Shown: positions 25,861 to 36,883 of the stretch, one piece after another
Layout of the letters: each line of letters opens with the position of its first letter
Numbering within the stretch: position 1 is the first letter of the stretch
Assembly: GCF_028372415.1 (NCBI RefSeq)
Contig: NC_092875.1
Span: 32,940,817-33,004,816, forward strand
Source: Notamacropus eugenii
Lineage: Eukaryota; Chordata; Mammalia; Diprotodontia; Macropodidae
DNA: 64,000 bases
Direction: 5' to 3'
The notes under the pieces: generated by a model
The model's database searches: none
The model's input: only the letters and a program-made list of their open reading frames with translations
Told to the model about the DNA's origin: nothing
Position numbers and translations under genes: made by a program

Positions 25861-26887
25861 GCTAATTCTTTCATTTTAATCTAGGTCAAGTTCCGTCCCA
25901 AACCTTGGGAAAAATCCCCATGGGTCTCAAGGCAACTTTCCCAACAAATCTATCCAACTGTGACCAGTCAATCCATTTTATGCAAACCTATCCACTCACC
26001 CCCCCCAAATCAAAGTCCAAGGAGCTCACAAGAAGCAGCAGAAGAGTGGAATCATTTCTCAGAATACAAGTTGCACACAAATGGCAAGAGTACCCATCAT
26101 TCCCATTACATTGCCACCACCTTGAGGATGGAGTCTAGTTATGGGAAGGTGAGCAAAATCAGGCTGAATTGCCTTTCAGATTAGATTAGATGGGAGGTGA
26201 AGGGCACCCTCACAGGAGATACTAATGTAACGCTGACTTTTTTACACTGTTATCATTTATTTTAAGGGTGGGAAGATTTACCAAGCCTACAGAGCCAAGA
26301 TAAAAAAGGAAGGTTTCCTGGAGGTCAGAGCCATTGACACATCCTATGACTGACCCTTTGCCCTCTCAGACCAAGGTGCCAACTTGAGGGCAAGCTCCCC
26401 CAAAATCAAGCCTTGATGTTTCTATGCTGCCAGGGCTCACTGAGCAGGAAGGCACCTTGGAGAGCACCTGGTCATGCATTTCAGAGATGAAAGCTGAAGC
26501 CCCCAAAGATGAGGCAGCTGGCAGTCCTGATCAAAGTCGGGTCGGGAATATAGGTGTTCTAGCTCAAAGTAGGGCACTTGGGGACCCTGCTGATTTCTAT
26601 CCTACTATCCATGAACAAGTAGGAAGAAGGCCACTGTACAAATGGTCCCAGCTCCTGAGTGCTGGATTTAGAGTCAGAGGGCCATGGTTTCAAACCTAAC
26701 TCAAATATTTTCTGCCCCTGTGACTTTGGTCAAGCCACATCACCTCGGTTTCCCCACCTGTAAAATGGACTGGATGACCTTTAAAGTATCTTCCAATTGA
26801 AAATCTGTGTTTCCTCTGAGTGTGTGTTGGGGAATGAGGCAGGGGCTCTGTCCACTCCCATATATGGGGGGGTTCGGTCAGCTGCCC

Positions 26888-26918
26888 GGGGGGGGGGGGG
26901 GGGGGGGGGGCGGGGGGG
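26888..26918 (+). repeat. Poly-G run
   Basis: Twenty-three consecutive G, one C, then seven more G and a GT/GGA-rich tail. Length is likely unreliable in any assembly. Confidence 0.9.
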
Positions 26919-28469
26919 TGGGGGGTGGAGATACACTGGTGTGTTAGACCAGGTGAGCCCCTGAACAGATACAGGGAGAGGAAACTCAGCTTCGAAGTTA
27001 ATTCCAAACATCACGGCTACTTTAAACCTCCCAAAGGCTCCCAAGTGGACACAAGGAGAGGGTGTGACTTCTCTCCAGAGCAAGGGGTAGATTTGGGAGC
27101 CACCTCCCCCCAAAAATGCTAAGGGCGTTGTGTTTGTGTCCTGGATAAGTGGAGGAGAGAGAGAACACCGGAAAGAAAAGGAGAAGTGGGGTGGGATGAA
27201 GGGAGAAGCAAAGAGAAAGGAAGCAACAACAGGAGAAAGAGAGCTGTGCTTGGAACCAAAGGTCCTGGGTTCGAATTCTTCCCGTTCTGCTTAGAAGCTG
27301 GGTGACCCTAGAGAAACCACTTCATTTCCTTCCCTTCGGCCTCAGTTTCCCCATCTGGATGATGGATGGGGGTCAATGGACTGAGGACCCTTCCTGCTCT
27401 AGATTACTTCTCCCTCCCCGTGCCTCAGTTTCCCCAAATGTAAAATGGACTAGATCTCTACGGTCCCTTCCATCTCCAGCTCCAGGATCCCGAGAAGAGA
27501 AGAAGGGACGGAGGAAGGGACTCAGCCCGTTTGGCCTCCCCTTTACACGGGTGCATCGCCCCCCCTCCCTGTGCCCTTCGACCTCCGACCCCCGACCTCT
27601 CCCTGGGTCCTTACAGGAGACACCCCCGCGAGCAGCGATCGCGAATCGGGTTCCGAGCCAAACCTTCTGCGAGACGCCGCTCCGAGAGTCGCGGGCCGGT
27701 GGCACGACCCGAACTCGCCGCCCCGGAGAAGGGGAACGCCGCAGCCGCCGGCGAGCCCGTTTCCATCCGCCCGCTATTCCACCTCCCCCCACCCAGCCCG
27801 GTCCCGACCCCGTCGTAGCCCCGCCCCCTTTCCCGGAGGCCTATCGCCTGCACGAGCGGACACCGCAGCTCTCCGATTGGTCGGATGGGACGCCCTTCCC
27901 TTTTCTCCGCCCACTTGACTCTCCTCCTCTTCCCTTTCCTTCCGTTCTCCGGGGCACGAAATGAGCCTCCGCCCCCTTCCCAGTCTGCGGTGCTCTGATT
28001 GGGCTTTTCTCTTTTTCCCGCCCTCTGCATCTTGGAGGAGGAAAGGATGCCTAAAGCTAAAAAAATTACAGTTTCGTTCGGCTCCCCTTTGTGGGGTAGC
28101 CTATCCTTTGATTGGCTCTGAGAAACGTCCTTCTACTTTCCCCGCCCCTTGCAGCCTCAAGGGGTGGCTTCCCCTCGTTTTTTCATTAGTTCTTCCGGAG
28201 GCCTTGTGGGGGTTCTTATTGGAAGTTCCTTGCTCTTTTCCCCGCCTCCAGCATGCAAGTCTCCTCCCCTTCTCCTCCTCTCCCTCTCTTCGCAGCCTAA
28301 GGTGCATCCGTCTCGGCTCTTTCTATTGGTTGTCGGGAGTCGGGGTCTCGGAGTCATCGAACTCACGGTGCTTCCGATTGGCTGGAGCCTGTGGGGTAAA
28401 GGGTCGTGGCCAAATGGAAAATGCCGGACGTTGAGTGGCGACTGCTAATTCCCGCCCCGGATGTGGTTG

Positions 28470-28570
28470 GTCTGGTTGAGTTGTTTACCCGTAGCCTAGC
28501 AACGTGGCCACTCTGGAAACTGAGGAAGGAGTAATTGAAGGGAAGGGAAGCCCCGCGGCTGCGCGGGCGG
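28470..28570 (+). other. IQCD: IQCD 5' untranslated exon (predicted)
   Basis: A consensus donor (gcgggcgg|gtaagt) at 28570/28571 inside the CpG island pairs with the acceptor cttcttttcag at 37251 ahead of the first IQCD coding exon. The 5' limit is unknown and given only approximately. Confidence 0.5.
28491..28503 (+). promoter_or_regulatory. RFX-type X-box at the IQCD promoter
   Basis: The 13-base sequence gtagcctagcaac fits the X-box consensus GTNRCC-N(0-3)-RGYAAC exactly, with a one-base spacer. X-boxes bound by RFX2/3 and FOXJ1-RFX complexes mark promoters of motile-cilium genes. IQCD (DRC10) is an axonemal protein, and the site sits 67 bases before the predicted end of its first exon. 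Binding is inferred, not shown. Confidence 0.7.
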
Positions 28571-29121
28571 GTAAGTGGGGTCGTGGCGGAGAGGACGAGG
28601 TAACGGAGAAGATGAAGTGGACAGGGGTGGAACTTTCGTGCGACTAAAGGTCACGTAGTCCATGCCCCTGCCTCCGGGCAGGAACATTTGCCCAGCCCCT
28701 CCCCCACCGGGTGCCTTTCTTATGGCAAGGATCCCCCGAGGCCATCTAATCCAACTGCCCAATATTACTGAGGACGAAACTGAGACCGAAGCAGACAGAG
28801 CCAGGATGTGAATCCAGGATCATATAGGAATGTATGAGCTATAAGGGATCTCAGAGGCCATCTAGCCCAATTCCATTATACAGATGGGGAAACTGAGGCA
28901 CAAAGAGGTCCAGGCTCACAGGGCCAGTTAAAGGGCAAAACAGGGACTGATCTCGGAATCTCCTGGATCCCAGCCCCACGAATATGCTCTGACCATCCAT
29001 TGAATTTGATTTTGATTTGAGAGCTTTGCAAGTATGCCAACTCCAACTCCACCTACTGGATCTTGCTCCCAGTCTGTCCATAAGTAAATATTTTTTAAGT
29101 ACTTACTATGTGCCAAGCTAG

Positions 29122-29356
29122 ATGGTTCAGTGTATAGATCACTGGACCTGGAGTCAGGAAGACTTGAGTTCAAATCTGGCCTCAGATACTTACTAACTAT
29201 GTGACCCTGGACAAGTCACTTCACCTCTGTTTCCTTTAATCCACTGGAGAAGGATACGGTGACACTTCTCCAGTATCTTTGCCAAGAAAATCTCATCAAC
29301 AGTACAATCCATGAGGTCGTGAAGAGTTGACACAACTGAATGACTGAACAAGAACA
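29122..29356 (+). repeat. MAR1-type SINE with target-site duplication
   Basis: The body is 'gagtcaggaagacttgagtt' and the tail 'gaagagttgacacaactgaa'. It is flanked by atgtgccaagctag at 29108-29121 and again at 29357-29370. It interrupts an older repeat ('agtacttactatgtgcc...ctcaaggagcttgtggttt'). Confidence 0.88.
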
Positions 29357-30177
29357 ATGTGCCAAGCTAGGGATTATGAAATCCCTAGAAACAGAGTCCC
29401 TGTTCTCAAGGAGCTTGTGGTTTAATAGGGGAGACAGGACGCAAACAACCATGTCCAGATCATATGTATACAGGATAAATTAGAAATCATTAACCAATGC
29501 AAGGTTCTAGAATTAAGGGGTATCAAGAAGTATGTCTGAGGAAGAATGAGGAGCTTGATGAGAGGAAACAAGAGACAAATGAGGTTGGAATGGAAAGAGC
29601 CTTGATTTGAATGTCAGCAAACCCTGGCCGGACACTAATGAAATATGATCCTGGGCAAGGCATTTGAGTTTTGGTAGGCCTCCAATTTCATCCTCTCTAC
29701 AATAATGGTATTAGACTAGATGATCTCAAAGATCCTTTGAGCTGTGAACTTGGAACAAGCTCTGAGGTCAGAATTGCAGAGTCATGAAACCAGAGGGTCC
29801 ATCATTGAACAAAAATCCTCTCTACCCAGACCTAACAAGGGGTCATCCAGCCTTTGCTTCAAGACCTCTAATGAAGGGATGCCCACGATCTCCTGAGGTA
29901 GCCCATTACATTTTAGGAGACCTTTAGAAAAGTTTTTCCTGATCTTGAACCAAAATCTCTTTTCAGCTTGCATCCATTTCTTCTAGTTCTGTCCTCTAGG
30001 GATGAACAAAAACAAATTTAGTAACTCTTCAGATAACTGAAAACTGCTATCATGTCATTACATTCCACCTCCACCCCCTGCCCCAGTAATGTCTTATTTA
30101 GGCTAAATACTCCCAGTCTCTATATAGAACAACCTCTGAGCCTTTTACCATCCAGGTTGTCGTTCTCTGAACACTCT

Positions 30178-30430
30178 CGTTCACATGTGTTCATATTCAG
30201 TCATGCCCTACTCTCTATGACCACATTTGGGGTTTTCTTAGCAGGAATACCAGGGTGGTTTGCCATTTCCTTCTCCAGCTCGTTTTACAGATGAGGAAAC
30301 TGAGGCAAGCATGCTTAAGTGACTTGCCCAAGCTCACACAGCTAGTAAGTGTCCTAGGTTTGAACTCAGGAAGATGAATCTTCCTGACTGTAGACCCAGC
30401 ATTCTATCTGCTGTATCACCTAGCTGCCCC
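30178..30430 (-). repeat. MAR1-type SINE inside the CR1/L3 relic
   Basis: It ends in 'caccagctgcccc'-type head (cacctagctgcccc at the right). The LINE sequence tgaacact(c/t)t is repeated at 30168-30177 and 30431-30440, marking the insertion. Confidence 0.85.
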
Positions 30431-31324
30431 TGAACACTTTACAACTTATGAATGTCTATCTTAAAATTTGGTGCTAAGAACTCAATACATCTGATCTGAC
30501 TGGAGCAAATGAAAAAGAGATTATCCCCTCCTTATTCCTTGAAGTCAAACTTCTCTTGATACAACCTGAAATCAAATCAGCTTTTCTGCCTGCTGTGTCC
30601 AGAAGTGTGCTGGAACCAACTCTAACTAGCTAAAATTTCAATTATGAGCATTTACAGCTCAGAAATTAGAGGGTTTGATTTGGTGTTTTGTTGATTGTCT
30701 AGACTTCAGAAAGTGTTGATGATGTATATGAATCTTAAAATATGTTTGCATACACCCCCCACCCCCCCACGCCATCCCAGTTGTTAAACATTTACCAGCA
30801 CACTCCTTCACATCATCCTCTGGCCTCATGTTGTACACTGAAGATGCTTAACCAGTCCAGAGCTTTTAAAAAGAAACTGCGAGTTAGATATGTTATCACC
30901 ACCATATTGTACTCTGAAGATTATTTGTTAACCCAAGTGTAAGTCTTTATCGCTGTTGAATTCATCTTTTTGATTCACCCAAATGGCCTGGCCTTTTAAG
31001 ATCTTTTTAAATGTTGACCTCATTTTGACCATCAGTTATCTCTCCTAGTTTCATATTATCTGTAAATTAGATAAGTGTGCCATCCATACGCTTTTATCCC
31101 ACTTACTGATAAAACTACTGGACAACATGGGGCTAAGAACTGATCCCTATGGTACTCTACTAGAGACCTCCTTTAAATTGTCATTGAAACATTAAAACCT
31201 AGTTAACCTATTTTAAATCCATTTAATTGTTCTGCCATCTTTCCATTATTTCTATAAGAATAGCATGACTTTAATAAGTGCTTTGTTATGAAATCTCTGT
31301 CAACTGAACTACTAGTCTAATAAT

Positions 31325-31440
31325 GTCATAATTTTTAAAATTTTTAAATTATTTTATTTTAATATATTATTTGAATATAACATTATATATAATGCAATAA
31401 TATTATATATTATAATACATATTATTAAAATTTTTAAAAA
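31325..31440. repeat. AT-rich low-complexity DNA
   Basis: Nearly pure A/T with repeated tatatta and aatttttaaa words, within the CR1/L3 relic. Confidence 0.85.
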
Positions 31441-31518
31441 TTAATCCCACATTAACTGGTTTGATGAATCCATACTGGCTCTTTATGGCCACTGCTTTCT
31501 TTTTCTAGGTATTTATTA

Positions 31519-31839
31519 GTTGTTGTTCATTTGTTTCAGTCCTGTCTGATCTTCATGACCCCCATTTGGGCTTTTCTTGTCACACGCACGTGTTCATATT
31601 CAGTCATGCTCCACTCTCTATGACCCCATTTGGGGTTTTCTTAGCAGGAATACCAGGGTGGTTTGCCTTTCCCTTCTCCAGCTCATTTTACAGATGAGGA
31701 AACTGAAGCAAACAGGGTGAAGTGACTTGCCCAGGGTTACACAGCTAGTAAGTATCTGAGGCCAGATTTGAACTCAGGAAGATGAGTGTTCCTGACTTCA
31801 GGCCCAGCACTCTGTGCACTGCACCACCTAGCTGCCCCC
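31519..31839 (-). repeat. MAR1-type SINE with a doubled 3' tail
   Basis: A normal head and body are followed, toward the left, by two tail segments, each with a 'cccatttggg(g/c)tttct'-like core (about 31560 and 31625). The target duplication aggtatttatta flanks the whole unit (31507-31518 and 31840-31851). Confidence 0.82.
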
Positions 31840-32849
31840 AGGTATTTATTAACCATCCCCTTAATAATAAGTTCAAGAATTTTGTAGGGAATCAAAGTCA
31901 AACTACTGACCTGCACTTTGCAAATTCCATTATCTTCCCTCCCTTTCAGAAAACTTTGGGTGGCATTTTCCCTGACTCTAATGCTTCAGTACTTCTCCAA
32001 GAACTTTCCAAGATTATTGACAGTCACCCTACAGTCATGTACACTAGTGCTTCATGTACCCAAGGATGTAGCTCCTTTGGCCAGATGATCTGGAGACAGA
32101 GAGGACAACTAGGTATACTCTCACTATCCCTCCATTCATCTTGGGTTTCAGTCCCCTGTTTGCCGTTTTTGTTCTGCCCTTAACCGATCAAAGATCATCG
32201 CTCTTGGCAGAGAAGACCAAAGCAACATAAGATTTAAGCAAGTCATCTGTTTCTTAGTTGTCAGTCAAAATTTTAGATCCATCCTCTGAAGGCTTTTAAA
32301 TCTGCCTTCCCCCTCAATCTTAGAATATTCCTATTCTTTCTCTTTCCTTTTCTACTCTATTATAAACTCTTAAGGTGGAGTGGTACCTTCTATCCTACAA
32401 TACTTCCATGTTGGTGAGAACCAGATCTAGAATTGAATTTGCCTTTGTTCACTCCTCTGGTCTCTTTTGGCAAATTATCACAAGTGCAAGTCAAATGTCT
32501 GGGTGTTCAGCCTTCAGTGGTTAGAGACTCCAGGAGATTTGTGGATAATTGAAGTCTTACATTACTCCACTGTCAAGCCCATGTGCCAAGCATGGGAGGT
32601 GTTTCCCATGCTCCTCATTTGTTTCTTTCTGTCCAGGTGGTATCTAAGCGTCCTCTAGTCGTGATATCCATTCTGATTCTGCCTCTTCTGATCTTGACCA
32701 GATGCCCTCCTCCTCTATATTTACCCTCTCTGATTTCTGAATGAATTTTACATGAGTATATCTTCTTCACATACAGTGATCTAGACTTGAAGTTTTGGCT
32801 CTGGGTCCCTGACTTTGCTGACTGTGCATAAGAAAAGAGAAGACAAGAA

Positions 32850-33200
32850 GAGCATTATAGAAAGAGCCTTGCACAGGAATCAGTGAACCTGGGTCCTGGT
32901 CCTGTCTCCGACGTTCATTCTTCTTGTGACCTCGGACTAATCACTTCCTTTCTGCAGCCTTAGATTTTGTTCTCTACATGATGGAAGGATGGGACCAGAT
33001 GTTCGACAAGGACCTTCCCAGTTCTGACATCTTATGATCTAATGTGCCCTTCCGTCCCTGACAATTCACATTTTAAGGTTTGTTCTAACTCGGGCATCTT
33101 TGTTCTCAGAACTCTCCTGTCTTGGACATTCTGTATTCTAAAGTCCTTCCAGCTGTGATGTCCTCTGGCTGTAGAGATCATCCCTATTCTTTGTGATTCT
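32850..33200 (+). repeat. MIR-type SINE with a tandemly expanded tail
   Basis: A SINE body (about 32850-33000) is followed by about five diverged units of a ~33-base word of the form 'ccttcc.g.tctgacat...ttctaa'. Confidence 0.6.
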
Positions 33201-35494
33201 GTGTTCTGAATTTTAGAACATAGAATTCTTTTTTAAGAGTATTTTATTTTTTCCAATTACATGTAAAGAGCAAATCTGAACCTTCATTTTTTCGAAAAAG
33301 ATTTTGAGTAGAACATAGAATTCCAAGAACACAGAATATCATGTTCTAAGAATCTCTTCTAGCCATGGCATTTTTATAACTGACTGAAAGTGTCCAGGAC
33401 TAGGGCATTGAACAAGGCAATTAGAAGATATGGTTTCTATGTCTGGCACCCTGTGTGCTGAATCTGACCAAGATGCTGACATTTAATTTTTAATTTAACT
33501 TTTTTTCCCCTTTCTATAACAGGACATCATCTTTCTGGGATATATTTTTCAAATGTGCATTTTAACTTTGACAAGCATTCCAAAGGTGAGCCTAGGAAAA
33601 GAATATGGGAAAAATGAGAATGCAAGGTAAAACCAAAATGTAAATGATTGTAAAGGATGGAACATATGTCTGTAAAACTTCTGTTCCTTCTTGATTATTA
33701 ACCCTAAGTTCAAACGTGTATATGGTAACTTTAACCTAGTAGTAAACTCAGTTTTTACCACCCTTTTCTGGATACCAGAGAAGATCATAGCATCCTTTAT
33801 CTAGAGCTGAAAGGGACCTTAAGGGTCATCCAGTCCAACCCTCTCTCCTTACCAGTGAGGAAACTGAGGCCCAGCCAGATGAAATGACTTGCCCCAGGTC
33901 ACTCAGGTAATAAGCATTAGAGGCATAATTTGAACCCAGATCTTCTGACAGAGCTAGCTTTCTTTCTACTCTTGTGTGTGATGTCCTTGTCTCCACTAAA
34001 TACTTCCCTCCTTGGTCAGAAGTGGACTTATAGTTCCAATTAACTTAGGCTTCTGATAGTCTATAAAGAAAATCAGCCAGTCAGTCAGCAGGCATGTGTT
34101 AAGCCTTACTATAACTCAGGCTCTGTGCTAAACAATTATTAGAGACACACTTGACACTAATAAGGTATCAAGGAAAATTTCTTACAGCAGAGTTCAGAGG
34201 AATTGAACATTTGGCCAAAGCAGGTCCCCACCCACCTTTCAAGAGGAGGGAGCACTGAATACAGAAGTGAGATGAGCTATATACTGTTAGTTCAAGACAG
34301 ATCCTTCCACCAGGAGATGGATTAGTCCATTCTCCATTAGGTCACTATCTTCTCTACATGCCCATTACATACCCCCCCTTAGTGTGATTCCCCCTTTCAA
34401 ACATGCTGTACCATAAGACCCATGATCAGAAAATGGAGGACAATTTTATGCGGTGTGTGTCTGCTTATATGCATGAGGTTCATTAAGAAAGCGCAGTGAA
34501 GTTTCCTTCATTTTTCTTGGCTAGTTCCAGCTACCTGTAGATTTGGTTCCTTTATCAAAAACTTTGTAATTTTCTAAAGGCCACTGTCTGCTTTTGATTG
34601 GCTGAGTCCACCAGCAGTCTGCTGGCCTTCTTATTATCTAACTTATTCTCAATGACTTCTTCAACTAACAATCACTTACTGTGGAAACTGAACTTTTGCT
34701 GTCTCTCACACTCTGGATTACAGATAGAAGGAGAAAGACAAATATTCCCTCCCTTCAAGGAGCTTACATTCTAATAGGGAATGACCACCCATCAAAGGAA
34801 ACTGGGGGTAAGGGGTAAGTTGTAGAAAGAACCTAGCCTAGGGCCTTGTAAAGATGGGTCAGCAGGATAGCCAGGAGAAGGATGAAGGATGAACACATTC
34901 TTGGCCTGGGCCTCCTCCTTAAATTGGCTGGGAAGGACCAGACACTCAAAAGGCAAGGCTGCGGGGGTAGAGCAGAGTGAGCCTCCAGGGCGAAGGGATG
35001 CTATGGCACAGGGGAAAAAGTCCCATGGAGTCCTAGGCTGTATGGCCCAGAGAGGGGTGAAGTCACAATTCAGGTTACAGCCAAGATGCAGTGATTCTGT
35101 TATACCCAGCCTAAGTCATCCCCTACGCTAATCCTTTGCTTGAGCCAGATGGGTCTCCTCCCTGTTCTCCAGATACCCCATGTATAGTCTACCCTTCAAG
35201 AAACACTTTCCACACCAGGTTGAAAACAGACCACTCCGAAGAAGCACAGTCTACAGATCTGCTTATGCCTCTATCAGCTGAAAGAGAAATACAACATAGG
35301 AGTGTTAACTTCTGGGCTTCACTGGGGTGAGAGGACTGGAGTTTGTAGGAAACTTCAGGGAAAGACCTGGAGGATGACATTGAATGCTAGAAACCAGGAG
35401 TCCTACCAGCTTGCCATGAAACCTTACCATGTCTGAGCCTCATTTTCCTTATCTGTTAGACAGAGTTAGATTGGACAGTTTCTAAGCATTTTCC

Positions 35495-35621
35495 CAGCCC
35501 TGACATTCCCTTTTCTAAGGCCCCTCCAGCCCTGACATCCCCTGTTCTAAGGCCCCTCCCAGCTCTGACATTCTCTGTTCTCAGACCCTTCCCAGGCCTG
35601 ACATTCCCTTTTCTAAAGACA
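35495..35621 (+). repeat. SINE-tail minisatellite, four ~33-bp units
   Basis: Units begin cagccctgacattccc, cagccctgacatcccc, cagctctgacattctc and caggcctgacattccc. They follow directly on a MIR-type SINE body (about 35395-35490). Confidence 0.85.
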
Positions 35622-35624
35622 GAG

Positions 35625-35835
35625 ATGTCAAACATAACCAGGCCACTTGAGGCCTACAAAACTCCCAGGTATGCCCTGAACCAGATTAGAATGTCATTGG
35701 GAAATACTTAACAAAATAAATAAAAAGACAGTAAAATATGGGTAGTGTTAATATGTAGTTTTCTAAATCATCATGTGCCTACAGAGATCCTCACGTACAG
35801 TTTAGTGGCCCCTGTTTCTATTTGAATCTGACCCC
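35625..35835 (-). mobile_element. MITE/DNA-transposon relic
   Basis: 'gatgtcaaacataacc' at one end and 'tttctatttgaatctgaccc' at the other, with an AT-rich core. Same family as 6230-6360, opposite orientation. Confidence 0.6.
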
Positions 35836-36489
35836 TGCTCTAAGGTTTCTGCCAACTCTGATGTTCAAGGCACTATGGACCCTCAGTAATAGAGGGGGCA
35901 CCTTATGTTTTGTTATTTTGTTGAAGTATATGACAAGGGTGCTCTCTGGAGTTCACATCCCATCTCTTCTCATTTACTACCTTTTGTGCCCTTAGACACA
36001 TCACGTCACTTCCCTGGGCCTCACAACGTCCTCATCTATAAAAGGAAGCTTTGGGGGTGGGCAGTGTCTGAAGGCCTTTCCAGCTCCATCTGGGACTTCT
36101 TGTCCTATTTATCCCCCCAGTTTCCATGTCCTCTGTAAAGCCTTCCCACATTTGTCTCTCCTGTAACCTTTAATCAGCTCCCCACCTCCAGCCTCCATCT
36201 TGGAGCTCTCAGACCACCAGCACCTAGGTATGTAGCAGAGGTTCAGTAAATATTTGTTGATTGAAAGAAGGAAGAAAAGAAGGAGCTAACTTTACAGTGT
36301 CTGGTGAGTTTCCTAAAAGTTATGTATAAATTAAATGTTTGGTATATCCTATCATTTAGAGACAATTGGCTATTTTGATTCCCTTCGTAAAGTAAGGAAT
36401 CCTTTGGAAATGTCACTTAGCATGACCTCATTTTTGTGGGGTTTTTGTAAGTTACAATTTTTGTATTCCAGTTTCTTTAAAGTGAGATA

Positions 36490-36640
36490 CACATACATAT
36501 ATACATATTTATGTATATAAGTATCCATATGTACAGGTAAAAATTCAGATGACTATATGTATGTCTATATGTGGCACATAGATGTGTGTATACATGTACA
36601 TACATATATGATAGTATATGTATACACACATCTATTTGTT
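36490..36640 (+). repeat. (ACATAT/TATG)n low-complexity DNA
   Basis: Imperfect acatata/tgtatg repeats; a MAR1 SINE is inserted at its right end. Confidence 0.8.
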
Positions 36641-36883
36641 GTTCAATTGTTTTTCGTCATACCCAACTCTTTGTGACCCCATTTGGGGTTTTCTTGGCAG
36701 AGATACTGGAATGGCTAACCATTTCCTTCTCTAGCTCATTTTACAGATGAGGCAGCTGAGGCAAACAGGGTTAAGTGACTTGCCCAGGGTCACCCAGCTA
36801 GTAAGTGTCTGAGGCTGGATTTGAACTCAGGTCTTTCTGACTCTGTGCCTAGCACTCTATCCACTGCACCACATAGCTGCCCG
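36636..36883 (-). repeat. MAR1-type SINE
   Basis: Read leftward it has the head 'gggcagctatgtggtgcagt', body and tail ('gggtatgacgaaaaaca' end). Little diverged from the copies at 45160-45306 and 46796-47030. Confidence 0.88.

Larger units (their letters stand above)
24837..27480 (-). other. TPCN1: TPCN1 5' intron / upstream DNA
   Basis: No coding exon is seen between the first coding exon and the CpG island, so this is probably the TPCN1 intron 1. It contains a MIR (about 25245-25450), a CR1/L3 3' fragment (about 25555-25860), another MIR-type SINE (about 26655-26800), a pure G run at 26888-26910 and a MIR-like piece at 27245-27480 next to the promoter. Confidence 0.6.
27480..28580. promoter_or_regulatory. 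CpG-rich divergent promoter of TPCN1 (-) and IQCD (+)
   Basis: The base composition changes abruptly here to GC- and CpG-rich DNA with no TATA box. It carries six ATTGG (inverted CCAAT) boxes at 27876, 27998, 28111, 28218, 28325 and 28377, most followed 20-35 bases later by a CCCGCC-type GC box. It lies between the 5' ends of TPCN1 and IQCD, which I recall as head to head in human as well. A strong minus-strand donor-like site (gcacc|gtgagt, exon end at 28367) and a weaker one at 27615 could end the TPCN1 5' UTR exon. A good plus-strand donor (gcgggcgg|gtaagt) ends the IQCD 5' exon at 28570. The promoter call is inference from composition, motifs and gene layout. Confidence 0.8.
29770..32750 (-). 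mobile_element. CR1/L3-type LINE relic, about 2.4 kb of element with two SINEs inserted
   Basis: Read on the plus strand it follows the antisense CR1 3' region in order: 'gatgcccacgatctcctgag', 'ctaggctaaatac'-like segments, 'ctgatccctatggtactcta', 'gatgaatccatactggctct' and 'aactactgacctgcactttg'. It is well diverged with no long open frame, so it is an old fossil. MAR1 copies at 30178-30430 and 31519-31839 and AT-rich DNA (31325-31440) interrupt it. The outer limits are approximate. Confidence 0.7.

Noticed and set aside
27302-27964. 220-codon open frame in the TPCN1/IQCD CpG island
   Set aside because: Pro/Arg-rich composition from CpG-island DNA, partly over a MIR-like piece; no homologue recognised and no splice context.
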